The notes: a model not told the origin generated them from the sequence alone. Counted from the first letter of the stretch, positions 40,283-52,240 are shown. The stretch: 64,000 bases of DNA from an uncultured Erythrobacter sp. (GCA_947493165.1 CANLPY010000001.1:496001-560000), one strand, 5' to 3'. Numbers and translations are program-made.

Positions 40283-40750
40283 GGTTCAAAGCGTTTCGGG
40301 TAAAGGCGGCCATATTTGCTATCCGATCATCGCTTGCGGTTTCCATTACGCGCGTGTGCTCGCTATCAGGTCCAACGAGAGCTGCCACACTGCGTCCAGC
40401 TGGCGCGCCGCTGGGATGCGTGCTGCCGCCGACAGAGCCGCTTTCAGCAAGGCCCCATTCCGCGCCGAAATTGTCCCGGATCGCGCGGGCTTGCAGCAAG
40501 GCATAGGGCTCGCTTGCGCCGGTCATCCCGGCGTAGGCACCGCGCGGCAGATCGAACAAAACGTCTCGCGCGCGGAAGGAATAGACCACGCCGCCGCCAA
40601 CAAAGAATTTGAGCGCACCGGGAACTGTCAGCAGGCATGCAGCCATCAAGCCGCCGGTCGCGCCGTCCGCCACCGCCAGCTTCTCACCGCGCGCTTTGAG
40701 CAGTTCAGCGATGCGAGCGGCTTGAGGGTGGAGTTCGGTCAGCAAATCCA

Positions 40751-40751
<1 letters not shown>
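40257..40751 (-). CDS. CinA C-terminal domain-like protein with altered active site
   Basis: A 164-residue protein of the CinA/PncC (nicotinamide-nucleotide amidohydrolase) family. The usual AESCTGG motif reads ADGATGG, losing the catalytic Ser, and the lysine region reads YSFRARDVLF with Arg in place of the usual Lys. Overall layout (TGGLMAACLLTVPGALKFFVGG, then VVYS and later AESGSVGG) is nevertheless CinA-like, so I infer an inactive or repurposed homologue. The ATG overlaps the ligA stop (ATGA); a GTG lies one codon earlier. Confidence 0.78.
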
Positions 40752-43001
<2,250 letters not shown>

Positions 43002-43005
<4 letters not shown>

Positions 43006-43313
43006 TCGAACAAACTGAAAACGAACAAGACCAACGCCGCAGCTGCAAATCCACCAGCGATCGCCCAAGCCTTGCGAGATGCGCGTTTGCGGCTAAGGCG
43101 CATCGCCAGCCATGCCGCAGCACTGCATACCGCGAGCCATAGGACAGTCATTATCGCGTAGTTCGGCCAATTTTCGCCATCAATCGGATTGTAGTGCGAA
43201 CTGACCATCATCATCATTGCAAAGGTCACAGTCGCGCAGACAATCGCGAGCACGCATACGACAAAGCCCGCCGTTTGCAGGTTTGTCATGCCTTGCTTAT
43301 CGTCTTCCATCAT
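43002..43313 (-). CDS. small membrane protein with three helices
   Basis: A 103-residue protein with three transmembrane segments: AGFVVCVLAIVCATVTFAM, AIMTVLWLAVCSAAAWLAM and AIAGGFAAAALVLFVFSLF. Short basic and acidic linkers separate them. No function is recognised. Its ATG overlaps the recN stop, and its stop overlaps the next small gene, so the three are translationally coupled. Confidence 0.65.
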
Positions 43314-44974
43314 GCACTCTCCAGCAATTTGTTCGCCTGCGCGCGCGCTTCGTCAGTCACTTCCGCGCCCGAAAGCATCCTTGCGATTTCTTCCTTACGG
43401 TCTGAAGAACTTAGCCGCGCAACTGATGTCTTCGTGACCGTGCCGCTGGAAGCCTTCGCGATCAGATAATGCTGATCCCCTCGCGCCGCCACTTGCGGAC
43501 TGTGCGTAACGGCCAGCAATTGTGCCCCATCGGCAAGCCTCGAAAGCCGCTCTCCAATGGCCGAAGCCACCGCGCCGCCGACCCCGCGGTCGATCTCGTC
43601 AAAGATCACCGTCGCCGCCCCGCCTCTTTCAGCCAGCGCGACTTTCAGTGCGAGGATAAAGCGAGACAGCTCGCCGCCGGACGCGATCTTACCCAGCGGC
43701 GCATAGTCCGCACCGGGATTGGTCGCGATCAAAAACTCTGCGCTGTCGATCCCGTTCGCGCCCCATCGCTCTTCAGGTAGTTTGCCGACCGCGGTAAGAA
43801 ATCGCGCTGCATCCAGTTTGAGCGGGGCCAGCTCTGCCGCCACCGCCTTGTCCAGCTTCTTGGCCGCCTTAATCCGCCCAGCGTGAACCTTTTCTGCTTT
43901 CGCAACATAAGCCTCGCGCGCTTCTTTCGCGGCGGCTTCCAACGCATCAAGCTGCGCCTCTCCGCCTTCAATCGCATCAAGCTGTCCGCGCATATCGCGC
44001 ATCAGATCGGGCAATTCATCCACTTCGCAGCGGTGCTTGCGGGCAATCGCGCGCAGCTCAAACAGCCGCGTTTCCGCAACATCGAGCGCCGCTGGATCGT
44101 GGATCATCGCCTGCGCCGCAGTCTCCAGCTTTTCCTCTGCCTCGCTCGCTTCGATCACAGCCCGGTCCAGCGCGGCCAAAGCCTCCGCCAGCAATTCATG
44201 CTCTCCGCCGATCCGGTCAAGCCGCCGCGCCGCAACACGCAGCGCCGCAAGAGGCGAATCCGATCCCTCCCACATATGCCGCAATTCTTCGAGATCGCCG
44301 GCCAGCTTCTCTCCCTTTTGCATCATCGCGCGGGTTTCTGCGAGGCGCGCTTCTTCGCCTGCTTTGGGTTCTAAAGTTGTAAGCTCTGCAAGGTGCGCGA
44401 GCAGCAATTCTTGATCGGCGGCGACTTGCTCAACCTGATCCCGCGCTTCGGCAAAGCGCGCCTCTGCCTTAGCCCAGCTGTGCCAAGCCCGCTCCAACCC
44501 GGCAAGGTCGCTGCCCGCATACCGATCCAGCAAAGCGCGGTGGCCGCGCGGGTTTACCAGTCCGCGATCATCATGCTGTCCGTGAAGCTCCACCAATGAT
44601 GCGGCAAGTTCACGCAGCAACGCGACCCCAACGCTTTGATCATTCACGAATGCTTTGCTGCCCCCGTCAGCTTTCACTTGGCGTCGGATGATCAGCGGCT
44701 CGCCCGGCTCCATTTCAATATCTGCATCGTCGAGCGTGTCAGCGATACCTTGCGGTAGTTGCGCAAATTCAAAACTCGCCGTGACGCTGGCCTTGGCTTC
44801 GCCCGAACGCACCAAAGCGGTTTCGGCTCGGTCACCCAGCACCAGCCCAAGCGCATCGAGCAAGATGGACTTACCCGCGCCCGTTTCCCCCGTCAGCACA
44901 CCCAGCCCGCGCGTAAAATCGAGATCGAGCGCCTCGATCAAAACTATGTTGCGAATGGATAGTCTGGTGAGCAT
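43310..44974 (-). CDS. recN: DNA repair protein RecN
   Basis: SMC-like ATPase for recombinational repair of double-strand breaks, 554 residues. Walker A is GETGAGKSILLDAL near residue 30. The long central region (about 170-370) is coiled-coil rich. The C-terminal half holds the signature SGGELSRFILALK, Walker B VIFDEIDRGVGG and THSPQVAARGDQHYLI. The position between bamD and ligA is common in sphingomonads. The gene upstream is capA-like and there are 66 bases between them. Confidence 0.95.
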   Translation of the reverse strand: MLTRLSIRNIVLIEALDLDFTRGLGVLTGETGAGKSILLDALGLVLGDRAETALVRSGEAKASVTASFEFAQLPQGIADTLDDADIEMEPGEPLIIRRQVKADGGSKAFVNDQSVGVALLRELAASLVELHGQHDDRGLVNPRGHRALLDRYAGSDLAGLERAWHSWAKAEARFAEARDQVEQVAADQELLLAHLAELTTLEPKAGEEARLAETRAMMQKGEKLAGDLEELRHMWEGSDSPLAALRVAARRLDRIGGEHELLAEALAALDRAVIEASEAEEKLETAAQAMIHDPAALDVAETRLFELRAIARKHRCEVDELPDLMRDMRGQLDAIEGGEAQLDALEAAAKEAREAYVAKAEKVHAGRIKAAKKLDKAVAAELAPLKLDAARFLTAVGKLPEERWGANGIDSAEFLIATNPGADYAPLGKIASGGELSRFILALKVALAERGGAATVIFDEIDRGVGGAVASAIGERLSRLADGAQLLAVTHSPQVAARGDQHYLIAKASSGTVTKTSVARLSSSDRKEEIARMLSGAEVTDEARAQANKLLESA

Positions 44975-45040
44975 GTGCGCAGCACTTTAGCGCACGGTTT
45001 CGCACGCGTCACCGCCCAAGCGGCCTGGAATATGGGGAAA

Positions 45041-47104
45041 TTATTGTGCCGCGGCGAGCGCGGGGTTTGCTGCGTTCGCCTCGCCGCGCACATGTGTCCA
45101 TCGCCATGCCTGATGCGGATCTGCGGCATTGTCTGCGTCGGCCCACTCTACCAGCGTCAGATCATCGAGTGCGATTTCGCGCACTTGGCGCGTGCCATTT
45201 CGCGCCACGACAAAGCGCAGGATGGGGCGAAATGCGCGCGCGGCGCGGCCAGCGCCTTCGGCCACTTGCTCAGGCGGAAGCGTGAAATCAAAGCTAACAT
45301 TGTGCCAGCCAGCACCGCTGACTTGCTGAGTGCCGATCACCTCGCCGCGCACCGATGGGGTTGATGGGTCGCCTGCGCGGGGGCGGGTTTTGATGCGCAA
45401 TTCGACAGCGGTTGCGGATGGAACTTTGACGCGTGCTTTGAGCGTAAACCACGTGCCTGCAACATCGCGCAGATAGGACTGCGAATAGAGGAACGCGCCG
45501 CGTCCTGCGCGGCTTGGTTTAAGGGCGAGATAGCCATTGCCCGCGCTATCACTGCGGAAGGCGTATCTGCCATTGCGGGATGCCCAAAAGCGGTCGCGGG
45601 CCTCTCCCATAACGGCATTCTCAAAATCGCCGCGCTTGATGATGTCGCGGCCCAATTGCGCTTGTTTGTCCGCGCATAGAGGCAGCAAGGCGATATGCGT
45701 GCCTTGCGGCTTGCGGCGACATATCTGCGTGTTGGGGGCTTGCGCATCGGCCCACAGCGCCAGATGGCCGCCCGTCGGTTTCAGGCTCGCACCCATTTCT
45801 GAGGAGAGCCACGCAAGCCGCGACAAAGCCGTGCGGCGCATTGATCCCACGGCTGGAACAGGTCGAAAATCAAGCACTTGCAGCGGGATCGCCTCTGCGC
45901 GCAGAAACTCTCCGTCTTCAAGCCACACTTTCAGCGCGTAGCTAATCTGGGTTTGCGGGCGTGTTTGATCGAAAATGAAATTGCCGAGCGATGGCGCAAT
46001 CAGAGCGCCTTTGTAGGTGGCGATGCCGTGCACAACATGGGGGTGATGACCAATGGCAACGGGCGCTCCCTCATCCACCGCCAGTTTTAGCCGTCCCATA
46101 GTTGTGGTTGAAGCCTGATCGCCATATTCCGAGCTGCCATGCAATTGCAGGATCGGGGTGCGGCCTTCAGCCTTTTCGCGCTGAATTGCGGCTCGAATGC
46201 GCGCCTTTGCTCCCCATGCAGCCCCGCTTTTGGTATCTGTCGCGACTTGGTTCGGCTCCCAATCGCCGCGCCATCCAACAAATCCCAGCAGGCTTAGCGG
46301 CGTGCCGCTGACATCCGCTTGTGTTGCCTTTTCCGCCTCGTCGCGGTCCATACCAGCGCCCGACCAAGCGACATTGGCATCGTTGAGCGCGGCAATGGTA
46401 GATTGGAGCGCCGCGTCGCCATAGTCAGCGGTGTGATTGTTACCGAGCGAGACATGATCGAGCCCAGCGCGCGCCATTGCTCCGGCCAGCTGCGGCGGCG
46501 AATAGAATACATACTTCTTAGGCGATGGCTCTTGGGGCTCGCTCGCCGTCAGCACCGTTTCAAGGTTGAGTGAGGCGTAATCGCTGGTCTCAATATACGG
46601 TTTGAACGGGGCGAGCACTGCGTCAAGATCCCGGTCCAAAGTGGCAGGGCGCAAGACTGCCGGCGTGTCTTTGGAACGCTCTTTATAGAACCGGCGCCCG
46701 GCCATAGTGTCACCGGCAAAGAACAATTCGATCCGGCCTGGCTTTTTCGCGACCAGCTCAATCGCGGGGACGATCAAGCACTCGCAGGCGGCATCGCGCA
46801 ATTCGGTGTTGCCAAAGGTCTGCAGCGTATCGAACACGCCCTCACCAGTGATTTTAACAGCGTAATATGGGGCGATTTTTGCACTAATCTGAAACGAGGC
46901 ATCGCCGGACAGTTTTGCTCGCACACCGTTCACCGTCACTGAAACTTGCGAGAGGTCAACGCCGTCGCGCGCTCCATCAAGCACGCCATAAATCGCGACT
47001 GTATCTGACGCGGTATCCTGCGCAGCTGCAGGAACGGTGAAAAGGCCAAGGCCACACAACGCCGACACACAGGAACGAATGCTCTTATAAAAACTGGTAA
47101 TCAT
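45041..47104 (-). CDS. CapA-like metallophosphatase-fold protein with C-terminal beta domain
   Basis: A 687-residue exported protein. The signal peptide is followed by a short beta domain (about 30-120) and then a CapA/PGA-type metallophosphatase core at about 125-420: FAGDTMAGR, SLNLETVLT, SLGNNHTADYG, LHGSSEYGD, IGHHPHVVHG and SLGNFIFDQ, so the metal-binding Asp, Asn and His residues are present. The C-terminal 250 residues resemble a carbohydrate-binding jelly roll (GNGYLALKPS, WFTLKARVKVPSA, GWHNVSFDF). The CapA family is linked to poly-gamma-glutamate or capsule polymers. The extra beta domain suggests binding a surface glycan. Substrate unknown. Confidence 0.82.
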   Translation of the reverse strand: MITSFYKSIRSCVSALCGLGLFTVPAAAQDTASDTVAIYGVLDGARDGVDLSQVSVTVNGVRAKLSGDASFQISAKIAPYYAVKITGEGVFDTLQTFGNTELRDAACECLIVPAIELVAKKPGRIELFFAGDTMAGRRFYKERSKDTPAVLRPATLDRDLDAVLAPFKPYIETSDYASLNLETVLTASEPQEPSPKKYVFYSPPQLAGAMARAGLDHVSLGNNHTADYGDAALQSTIAALNDANVAWSGAGMDRDEAEKATQADVSGTPLSLLGFVGWRGDWEPNQVATDTKSGAAWGAKARIRAAIQREKAEGRTPILQLHGSSEYGDQASTTTMGRLKLAVDEGAPVAIGHHPHVVHGIATYKGALIAPSLGNFIFDQTRPQTQISYALKVWLEDGEFLRAEAIPLQVLDFRPVPAVGSMRRTALSRLAWLSSEMGASLKPTGGHLALWADAQAPNTQICRRKPQGTHIALLPLCADKQAQLGRDIIKRGDFENAVMGEARDRFWASRNGRYAFRSDSAGNGYLALKPSRAGRGAFLYSQSYLRDVAGTWFTLKARVKVPSATAVELRIKTRPRAGDPSTPSVRGEVIGTQQVSGAGWHNVSFDFTLPPEQVAEGAGRAARAFRPILRFVVARNGTRQVREIALDDLTLVEWADADNAADPHQAWRWTHVRGEANAANPALAAAQ

Positions 47105-47175
47105 GCGCCTGCGCTTATCGCAGACCCCATGATATTTGGTTAACGCAGCGCTATCTGGCGCCTACGCAAATCGCC

Positions 47176-47970
47176 TTAGCTGGCGGTCACACCCGGCGCA
47201 TTATCCTGAACCAGCTCAAAGGCTTTTTCATACCATTCACTGCCCGGATAATTCGCGCCCAGCACAGCAGCATATTTGACCGCTTCTTGCGGCACACCCA
47301 GCGCAAGGCTGCTTTCTGTCAGGCGGAACAAAGCCTCTGGCGCATGGCTTGTCGTATCGAAGCTTTCCAGCACATTGCGGAACCGCAAATTCGCAGCCAA
47401 CCACCGGCCAGAGCGCTGATAATAGCGCCCGATTTCCATTTCCTTGCCCGCCAAATGGTCATCCACCAGGTCAAGCTTTAAACGCGCATCAGCCGCATAT
47501 TCGCTCTGCGGAAACCGCCGGTTGACCTCGCGCAGCGCCGTCTTCGCTTGCTCAGTAATTTTCTGATCGCGGTTCACATCGCTGATCTGCTCATAATAGC
47601 TGAGCGCGATCAGGTAATACGCATAGGGCGCATCCTTGTTACCTGGGTGGATCGAGAGGAACCGCTGAGAGCTTTGGATCGCCTTGTTGTAATCGCGCGC
47701 CACATAATAGCTAAAGGCGCTCATCAATTGCGCGCGCCGGGCCCATGGCGAATAGGGGTGCTGGCGTTCCACTTCGTCAAACAAAGCCGCCGCAAGCAAG
47801 GTGTTGCCACTATCCATCCGCCGCTTCGCTTCGCCATAGAGCGATTCCACATCGCGGGCGATATACGCAACGTCCTCATTCGCTGATCCGCCGCTGGCGC
47901 AGCCAGCTGTCAACGTGGTTGCACCGGCAAGGCCGGCAATTACGAGCGATCTGCGAATGCTGTTCTTCAT
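47176..47970 (-). CDS. bamD: outer membrane assembly lipoprotein BamD
   Basis: Essential lipoprotein of the BAM complex, which inserts beta-barrel proteins into the outer membrane. It has 264 residues from the ATG at 47970 (MKNSIRRSLVIAG), giving a normal signal peptide with lipobox LTAGC; the longer frame adds an untypical leader. Five TPR-like repeats follow, including YGEAKRRMDSGNTLLAAALFDE and FLSIHPGN. This gene heads the minus-strand run that leads to recN and ligA. Confidence 0.95.
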   Translation of the reverse strand: MKNSIRRSLVIAGLAGATTLTAGCASGGSANEDVAYIARDVESLYGEAKRRMDSGNTLLAAALFDEVERQHPYSPWARRAQLMSAFSYYVARDYNKAIQSSQRFLSIHPGNKDAPYAYYLIALSYYEQISDVNRDQKITEQAKTALREVNRRFPQSEYAADARLKLDLVDDHLAGKEMEIGRYYQRSGRWLAANLRFRNVLESFDTTSHAPEALFRLTESSLALGVPQEAVKYAAVLGANYPGSEWYEKAFELVQDNAPGVTAS

Positions 47971-48109
47971 GGGCTGCGATATAACCGCCTCCAACGTGAA
48001 CGCCAAGTGAAGTTAGATCGGGAGATGTTGATTAGGGACAAAAAACCACCACCGTCGCCCGGCCCCTTGCCATTTTCCTACTCCGCGCTTTTCTGCTCAA
48101 TCCTTCGCC

Positions 48110-48856
48110 ATGACCAATACCTCCTCCCTCCCCGACTTCACCCCTGTCCCAAGAAAGCGGATGCGCCGCGGCGGTTGGAGCGCAGAGCGTCAGCGCGCCT
48201 TCATCGAAGCGCTGGCTGACACGGGCAGCGTGCGCTCCGCCTGCCGCCGCTTGGGCGTGGGCGAACACCACATTTACAAGCTGCGCCGCCATCCAGAGGC
48301 GGAAAGTTTTCGCAAAGCGTGGGAGGCCGCGCTCGACATTGGCATCGCCAAGCTTGAGGATGTGGCGATGGACCGCGCACTAAACGGCGCGGAAGAACCG
48401 GTGTATCACGGCGGAGAATTGGTCGGCACGCGCCGCGTCCACAATGACCGATTGCTGATGTTCATGCTCAAAAACCGCGCGGGCGATCGGTTTGCTGAAA
48501 GCCGCCACCGATCAGGCGGAGCATGGGACGCGATAGCGCGGATGGAGCTGGAACGGCGCGTCGCGGCAGAGCGGGACAAATGGCGCGCCGCGTGGGATGC
48601 AGAACAGGCCGCCAAAGCGCCCTCCCCCCAAGAGGTCCGCGCCAGTATTGAGCGCAAGATTGAGGGCCTGCGCGATGAGCATGAAAAACGGCGAGCCCGC
48701 GAATGGGAAGCGCTATCGGAGGAAACCCGCAGCGCATGGGAACGGTTTGAGGAACTAAAGGCGCGGGATCTTGAATCTATAGGTCTCTTGGATAGTGCTG
48801 ATCGGTCCGCGAGCGCGGATGCCCCGCGCCCGGCGCTTAAGGGCGAGAACAAATAG
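48110..48856 (+). CDS. HTH protein resembling a phage terminase small subunit
   Basis: A 248-residue cytoplasmic protein. Residues 20-65 form a helix-turn-helix (RQRAFIEALADTGSVRSACRR then LGVGEHHIYKLRR) followed by RHPEAESFRKAW, as in small-terminase-like proteins that recognise DNA ends. The C-terminal 110 residues are strongly charged and likely coiled coil (RRVAAERDKWRAAWDAEQ). No large-terminase, portal or capsid genes are near, so this is not an intact prophage. It sits 102 bases before the restriction-modification gene; a regulatory role is speculative. Confidence 0.6.
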   Translation: MTNTSSLPDFTPVPRKRMRRGGWSAERQRAFIEALADTGSVRSACRRLGVGEHHIYKLRRHPEAESFRKAWEAALDIGIAKLEDVAMDRALNGAEEPVYHGGELVGTRRVHNDRLLMFMLKNRAGDRFAESRHRSGGAWDAIARMELERRVAAERDKWRAAWDAEQAAKAPSPQEVRASIERKIEGLRDEHEKRRAREWEALSEETRSAWERFEELKARDLESIGLLDSADRSASADAPRPALKGENK

Positions 48857-48958
48857 CGCGAGGATATTGCGGACAACGAATAACGCCGAATAGGAAACTC
48901 CGCACTTGGCAAATCTCAGGCTTTATTGGAAAAGGCGATCTGTTAGGGGACAGATACT

Positions 48959-51900
48959 TTGGATATTGCTGGCTATCTTGATGAAATTCGCAAGGTCTAT
49001 GATACCGGCGTCGCCAGCGAACACAGCTATCGGCCTGCACTCGAATCCCTGTTTCAAGGCATCGATCCCGAGCTTGATGTCATAAACGAACCGCGCCGCG
49101 TCGATGTTGGCGCGCCAGATTTCGTTTTTCAGCGTGACGGCGTAGCGCGCGGCTGGTGCGAGCATAAGGACATCGACAAGGATGTGGTGAAGCCGAAAGG
49201 CTATTCAAAAGAGCAGAAAGAACGTTACACACAGGGCCTGCCCAACCTGCTCTATACCAACGGTCTAGATTTCGAATTCATCCGCGATGGTCAGCAGACC
49301 GCCTTTATCACCATCGCCGATTACGCGCATGGCCTGCCGGGCAATCCCGACCAGTTTGAAAAGCTCGAAACCTACCTGACCGAATTTGCCGCCGCGCGCC
49401 CGCTTTCGATCCGTTCGGCCAAGCGGCTCGCAGAACTGATGGCGGGCAAGGCGAAGCTGATCAAAGAGGCTTTGGGCGGTGTGCTTAAAGCTGACCCAGA
49501 ATTGCAGAGCGAGCTGGCCAATCAGTTTAAGAGCTTCAAAGCAAATCTGCTGCCCAATCTGACGCCGGGTGAGTTTGCGGACATCTATGCCGAAACCGTG
49601 ACTTACGGCATGTTCGCCGCGCGCTTCCACGATCAGACGCCGGATGATTTCAGCCGTCAAGAGGCGCTGGAACTGCTGCCCAAATCAAACCCGTTCCTGC
49701 GGTCCATGTTTCAGTTTGTCGCTGGCTATGATCTGGATGACCGGATCGCATGGATTGTCGATGATCTTGCCGCGCTTTTGCAGGCCTGCAACGTGCACGA
49801 CCTGTTCAAGGATTACGGCAAGTGGGATGCGCGCAACGATCCCTTTATCCATTTCTACGAAGACTTCCTCGGCGCGTATAATCCCAAGAAACGCAAATCG
49901 CGCGGGGTCTGGTACACGCCAGAGCCGGTGGTCGATTTCATCGTCCGCGCGGTCGATGATGTGCTGAAAGAAGAGTTTGGCCTGCCCGATGGATTGGCCG
50001 ACACCAGCAAGGTGACGGTCGATTGGGATACGGGTCTCACTGGTAAGAAGGGTGAAGCGCTCACCGAAAAGCGCGAAGTGCACCGCGTGCAAATCCTCGA
50101 TCCCGCGACGGGCACGGGCACGTTTCTGGCCAAGGCAACCCAGCTAATCAGCGACCGGGTAAAGGGCGTCGCGCCGGGCGCTTGGTCAAACTATGTCGAA
50201 AAAGAGCTTTTGCCGCGCCTGCACGGTTTTGAGCTGCTGATGGCAAGCTATGCCATGTGCCATATGAAGCTGGATATGCAGCTGACCGAAAGCGGCTACA
50301 CGCCCAGCGCCAATCCGCCAAGACTGTCCGTCTGGCTTACTAACGCGCTGGAACCGGCGGAGCGGGTGAAATCGGACCTGTTCTGGACCCCGCTGGCGAA
50401 AGAGGCCGAAGGGGCGGCGGATGTGAAGCGGCAAACGCCGATCATGTGCGTGATCGGGAACCCGCCTTATTCCGTGAGTAGTTCGAACCAGGGTGATCAC
50501 ATCAACACATTGCTGATGGATTACAAGCAGGGTTTATCTGAAAGAAACATTCAACCTCTTTCAGACGATTACGTAAAATTCATTCGTCTTGCTCATTCCT
50601 TTGTCGAGCAGAACCGCGCAGGTGTTTTAGCATTCATTACGAACAATAGCTTCCTCGATGGTGCTGTTCATCGACAGATGCGTCGGTCGTTGATGGAAGC
50701 GTTCGACCAAATTTGGATAGTCGATCTGCACGGGAGTTCGAAGAAGAAGGAGACCGCGCCCGACGGAGGTGTAGACCAGAATGTTTTCGACATTATGCAG
50801 GGTGTTTCGATTATTATTGCGGTCCGTACAGCCAAGAAGAACCAAAAGACCTTCGGCCGAATATCTCATGTGGACCTGTGGGGCACCAGAAAATCGAAAA
50901 ATGCCGCCCTAAGCGAACTGAGTCTTTGTTCGTCCGAATTTGCCGAGCTTGAGGCCCGCGAGCCCAAGCTGTTTTTCGTGCCGAAGAATTACGATAGTAT
51001 CGAACTTTACGAACAAGGCTTTTCGCTGACTTCGCTTTTCGATCACGACACGGCTGGGATCAACACGCACAAGGATCGTCTTGTTGTTGATTTCGACCGA
51101 AATCGACTTCGAGAAAAGATGGTCGGCTTCTTTGATCCGGCAAACCTTGAAGCTGATTTATTCGATCTGTTTGGTGTAAAATCCTCGAAAACGTGGTCAT
51201 TGGAAACAGCGAGAGCAGGGCGAGCCTTCGATGAAAGGTTGTTAGTCCGTTACGCATATCGGCCTTTCGATAATCATCACGTTTATTACGACCGCCAAAT
51301 TGTTGAGCGAGATCGTTTTTCTGTCATGCGCAACATCCTTGAGCTACCAAATATTGGTTTGGCGATGAACAGGCAAATTGAAGTCAAGCGGGACTTTTCG
51401 GACAGCCTAGTCGTAGACGCAATTTTTGATCGGCACGGGCTCAGTCTCAAGGAAGGAAACCAGTTCGCCCCCCTCTACCTCTACCCTGACGAGGACGCCG
51501 CCCAGAAAGACGCGCTTGCGCCCACCGAGCGGACGGTCAATTTCGATCCCAAGCTCTGCGCCAAAATCTGTGAGGCCGCTGGCATAGACCCCGCCGACAC
51601 AGATATGGCGAGGGAAAAGAACTCCGCTAGTGCTGAGCCTGTCGAAGCACAGGCAACCCGTTTGAGAGACCCTTCGACAAGCTCAGGGCGAACGGGAGGT
51701 AGTGCAGGGTTCCGCACTGCCACCGGCGATGCGCGCCCGTCAGAGGTGAAGGTGTTCGACTATATCTACGGCGTGCTCCACTCGCCCGACTACCGCGAAA
51801 CCTTTGCCGAATTCCTCAAGATCGATTTTCCGCGCATCCCCTATCCCGCTTCGCCAGAGGTGTTTGCTCACATCAGCGAAAAGGGCGAGGCGCTGCGGCG

Positions 51901-52240
51901 GCTGCATCTGATGGAGCCTGCTGCCATCGGCGACACCGCTTTTCCCTTTATGGGCGACGTCGAAGATGACGAGGAGCGCGATGTCGTCGCCTCCGGCTAT
52001 CCCAAGCGCGATGATGGGCATGTCTGGATCAACAAACACCAGTATTTCCAGAACGTGCCGGAAAGCGCGTGGAGCTTTTATATCGGCGGATACCAGCCCG
52101 CGCAGAAATGGCTGAAAGATCGCAAGGGTCGCAGGCTGGAGTTTCCCGATTTGCAGCATTACCAGCGGATAGTGAAAATCCTGCTCGAAACGGATCGCAT
52201 TATGCGAGAGATTGAGCTGCCGCTGGAGGTCGAGGGGTAG
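48959..52240 (+). CDS. single-chain restriction-modification enzyme (type IIG-like)
   Basis: A 1093-residue fusion restriction endonuclease and N6-adenine methyltransferase. The start is TTG with AGGGGA about 10 bases upstream. The N-terminal nuclease is PD-(D/E)xK type: Pro53-Asp54 and Glu68-His-Lys70 in CEHKD. The methylase motif I DPATGTGTF is near residue 381 and motif IV NPPY at 501. Residues after about 510 are the target-recognition region, ending with the family-typical QFAPLYLYPDE and LEFPDLQHYQRIV. No helicase Walker motifs are visible, unlike type ISP enzymes with that name. A palindromic repeat is inserted in frame at about residues 889-913, and the middle section looks less GC-rich. 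Confidence 0.88.
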   Translation: MDIAGYLDEIRKVYDTGVASEHSYRPALESLFQGIDPELDVINEPRRVDVGAPDFVFQRDGVARGWCEHKDIDKDVVKPKGYSKEQKERYTQGLPNLLYTNGLDFEFIRDGQQTAFITIADYAHGLPGNPDQFEKLETYLTEFAAARPLSIRSAKRLAELMAGKAKLIKEALGGVLKADPELQSELANQFKSFKANLLPNLTPGEFADIYAETVTYGMFAARFHDQTPDDFSRQEALELLPKSNPFLRSMFQFVAGYDLDDRIAWIVDDLAALLQACNVHDLFKDYGKWDARNDPFIHFYEDFLGAYNPKKRKSRGVWYTPEPVVDFIVRAVDDVLKEEFGLPDGLADTSKVTVDWDTGLTGKKGEALTEKREVHRVQILDPATGTGTFLAKATQLISDRVKGVAPGAWSNYVEKELLPRLHGFELLMASYAMCHMKLDMQLTESGYTPSANPPRLSVWLTNALEPAERVKSDLFWTPLAKEAEGAADVKRQTPIMCVIGNPPYSVSSSNQGDHINTLLMDYKQGLSERNIQPLSDDYVKFIRLAHSFVEQNRAGVLAFITNNSFLDGAVHRQMRRSLMEAFDQIWIVDLHGSSKKKETAPDGGVDQNVFDIMQGVSIIIAVRTAKKNQKTFGRISHVDLWGTRKSKNAALSELSLCSSEFAELEAREPKLFFVPKNYDSIELYEQGFSLTSLFDHDTAGINTHKDRLVVDFDRNRLREKMVGFFDPANLEADLFDLFGVKSSKTWSLETARAGRAFDERLLVRYAYRPFDNHHVYYDRQIVERDRFSVMRNILELPNIGLAMNRQIEVKRDFSDSLVVDAIFDRHGLSLKEGNQFAPLYLYPDEDAAQKDALAPTERTVNFDPKLCAKICEAAGIDPADTDMAREKNSASAEPVEAQATRLRDPSTSSGRTGGSAGFRTATGDARPSEVKVFDYIYGVLHSPDYRETFAEFLKIDFPRIPYPASPEVFAHISEKGEALRRLHLMEPAAIGDTAFPFMGDVEDDEERDVVASGYPKRDDGHVWINKHQYFQNVPESAWSFYIGGYQPAQKWLKDRKGRRLEFPDLQHYQRIVKILLETDRIMREIELPLEVEG
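51624..51695. repeat. REP-like palindromic repeat inside the restriction-modification gene
   Basis: A 72-base doublet with arms CCGCTAGTGCTGAGCCTG and, on the minus strand, CCGTTCGCCCTGAGCTTG, the same family as 17643-17712. The shared core is CTGAGCCTGTCGAAG. Its length is 24 codons, so the frame is kept; the translation includes AEPVEAQ and DPSTSSGRTG, peptides typical of translated copies. Confidence 0.85.

Noticed and set aside
48110..52240. Remnant prophage
   Set aside because: Only one terminase-like HTH protein is present; no integrase, capsid, portal or lysis gene and no attachment repeats were seen.
48959..52240. Type ISP helicase-containing enzyme
   Set aside because: No Walker A or DExx helicase motif between the nuclease and methylase parts, so it is better described as type IIG-like.
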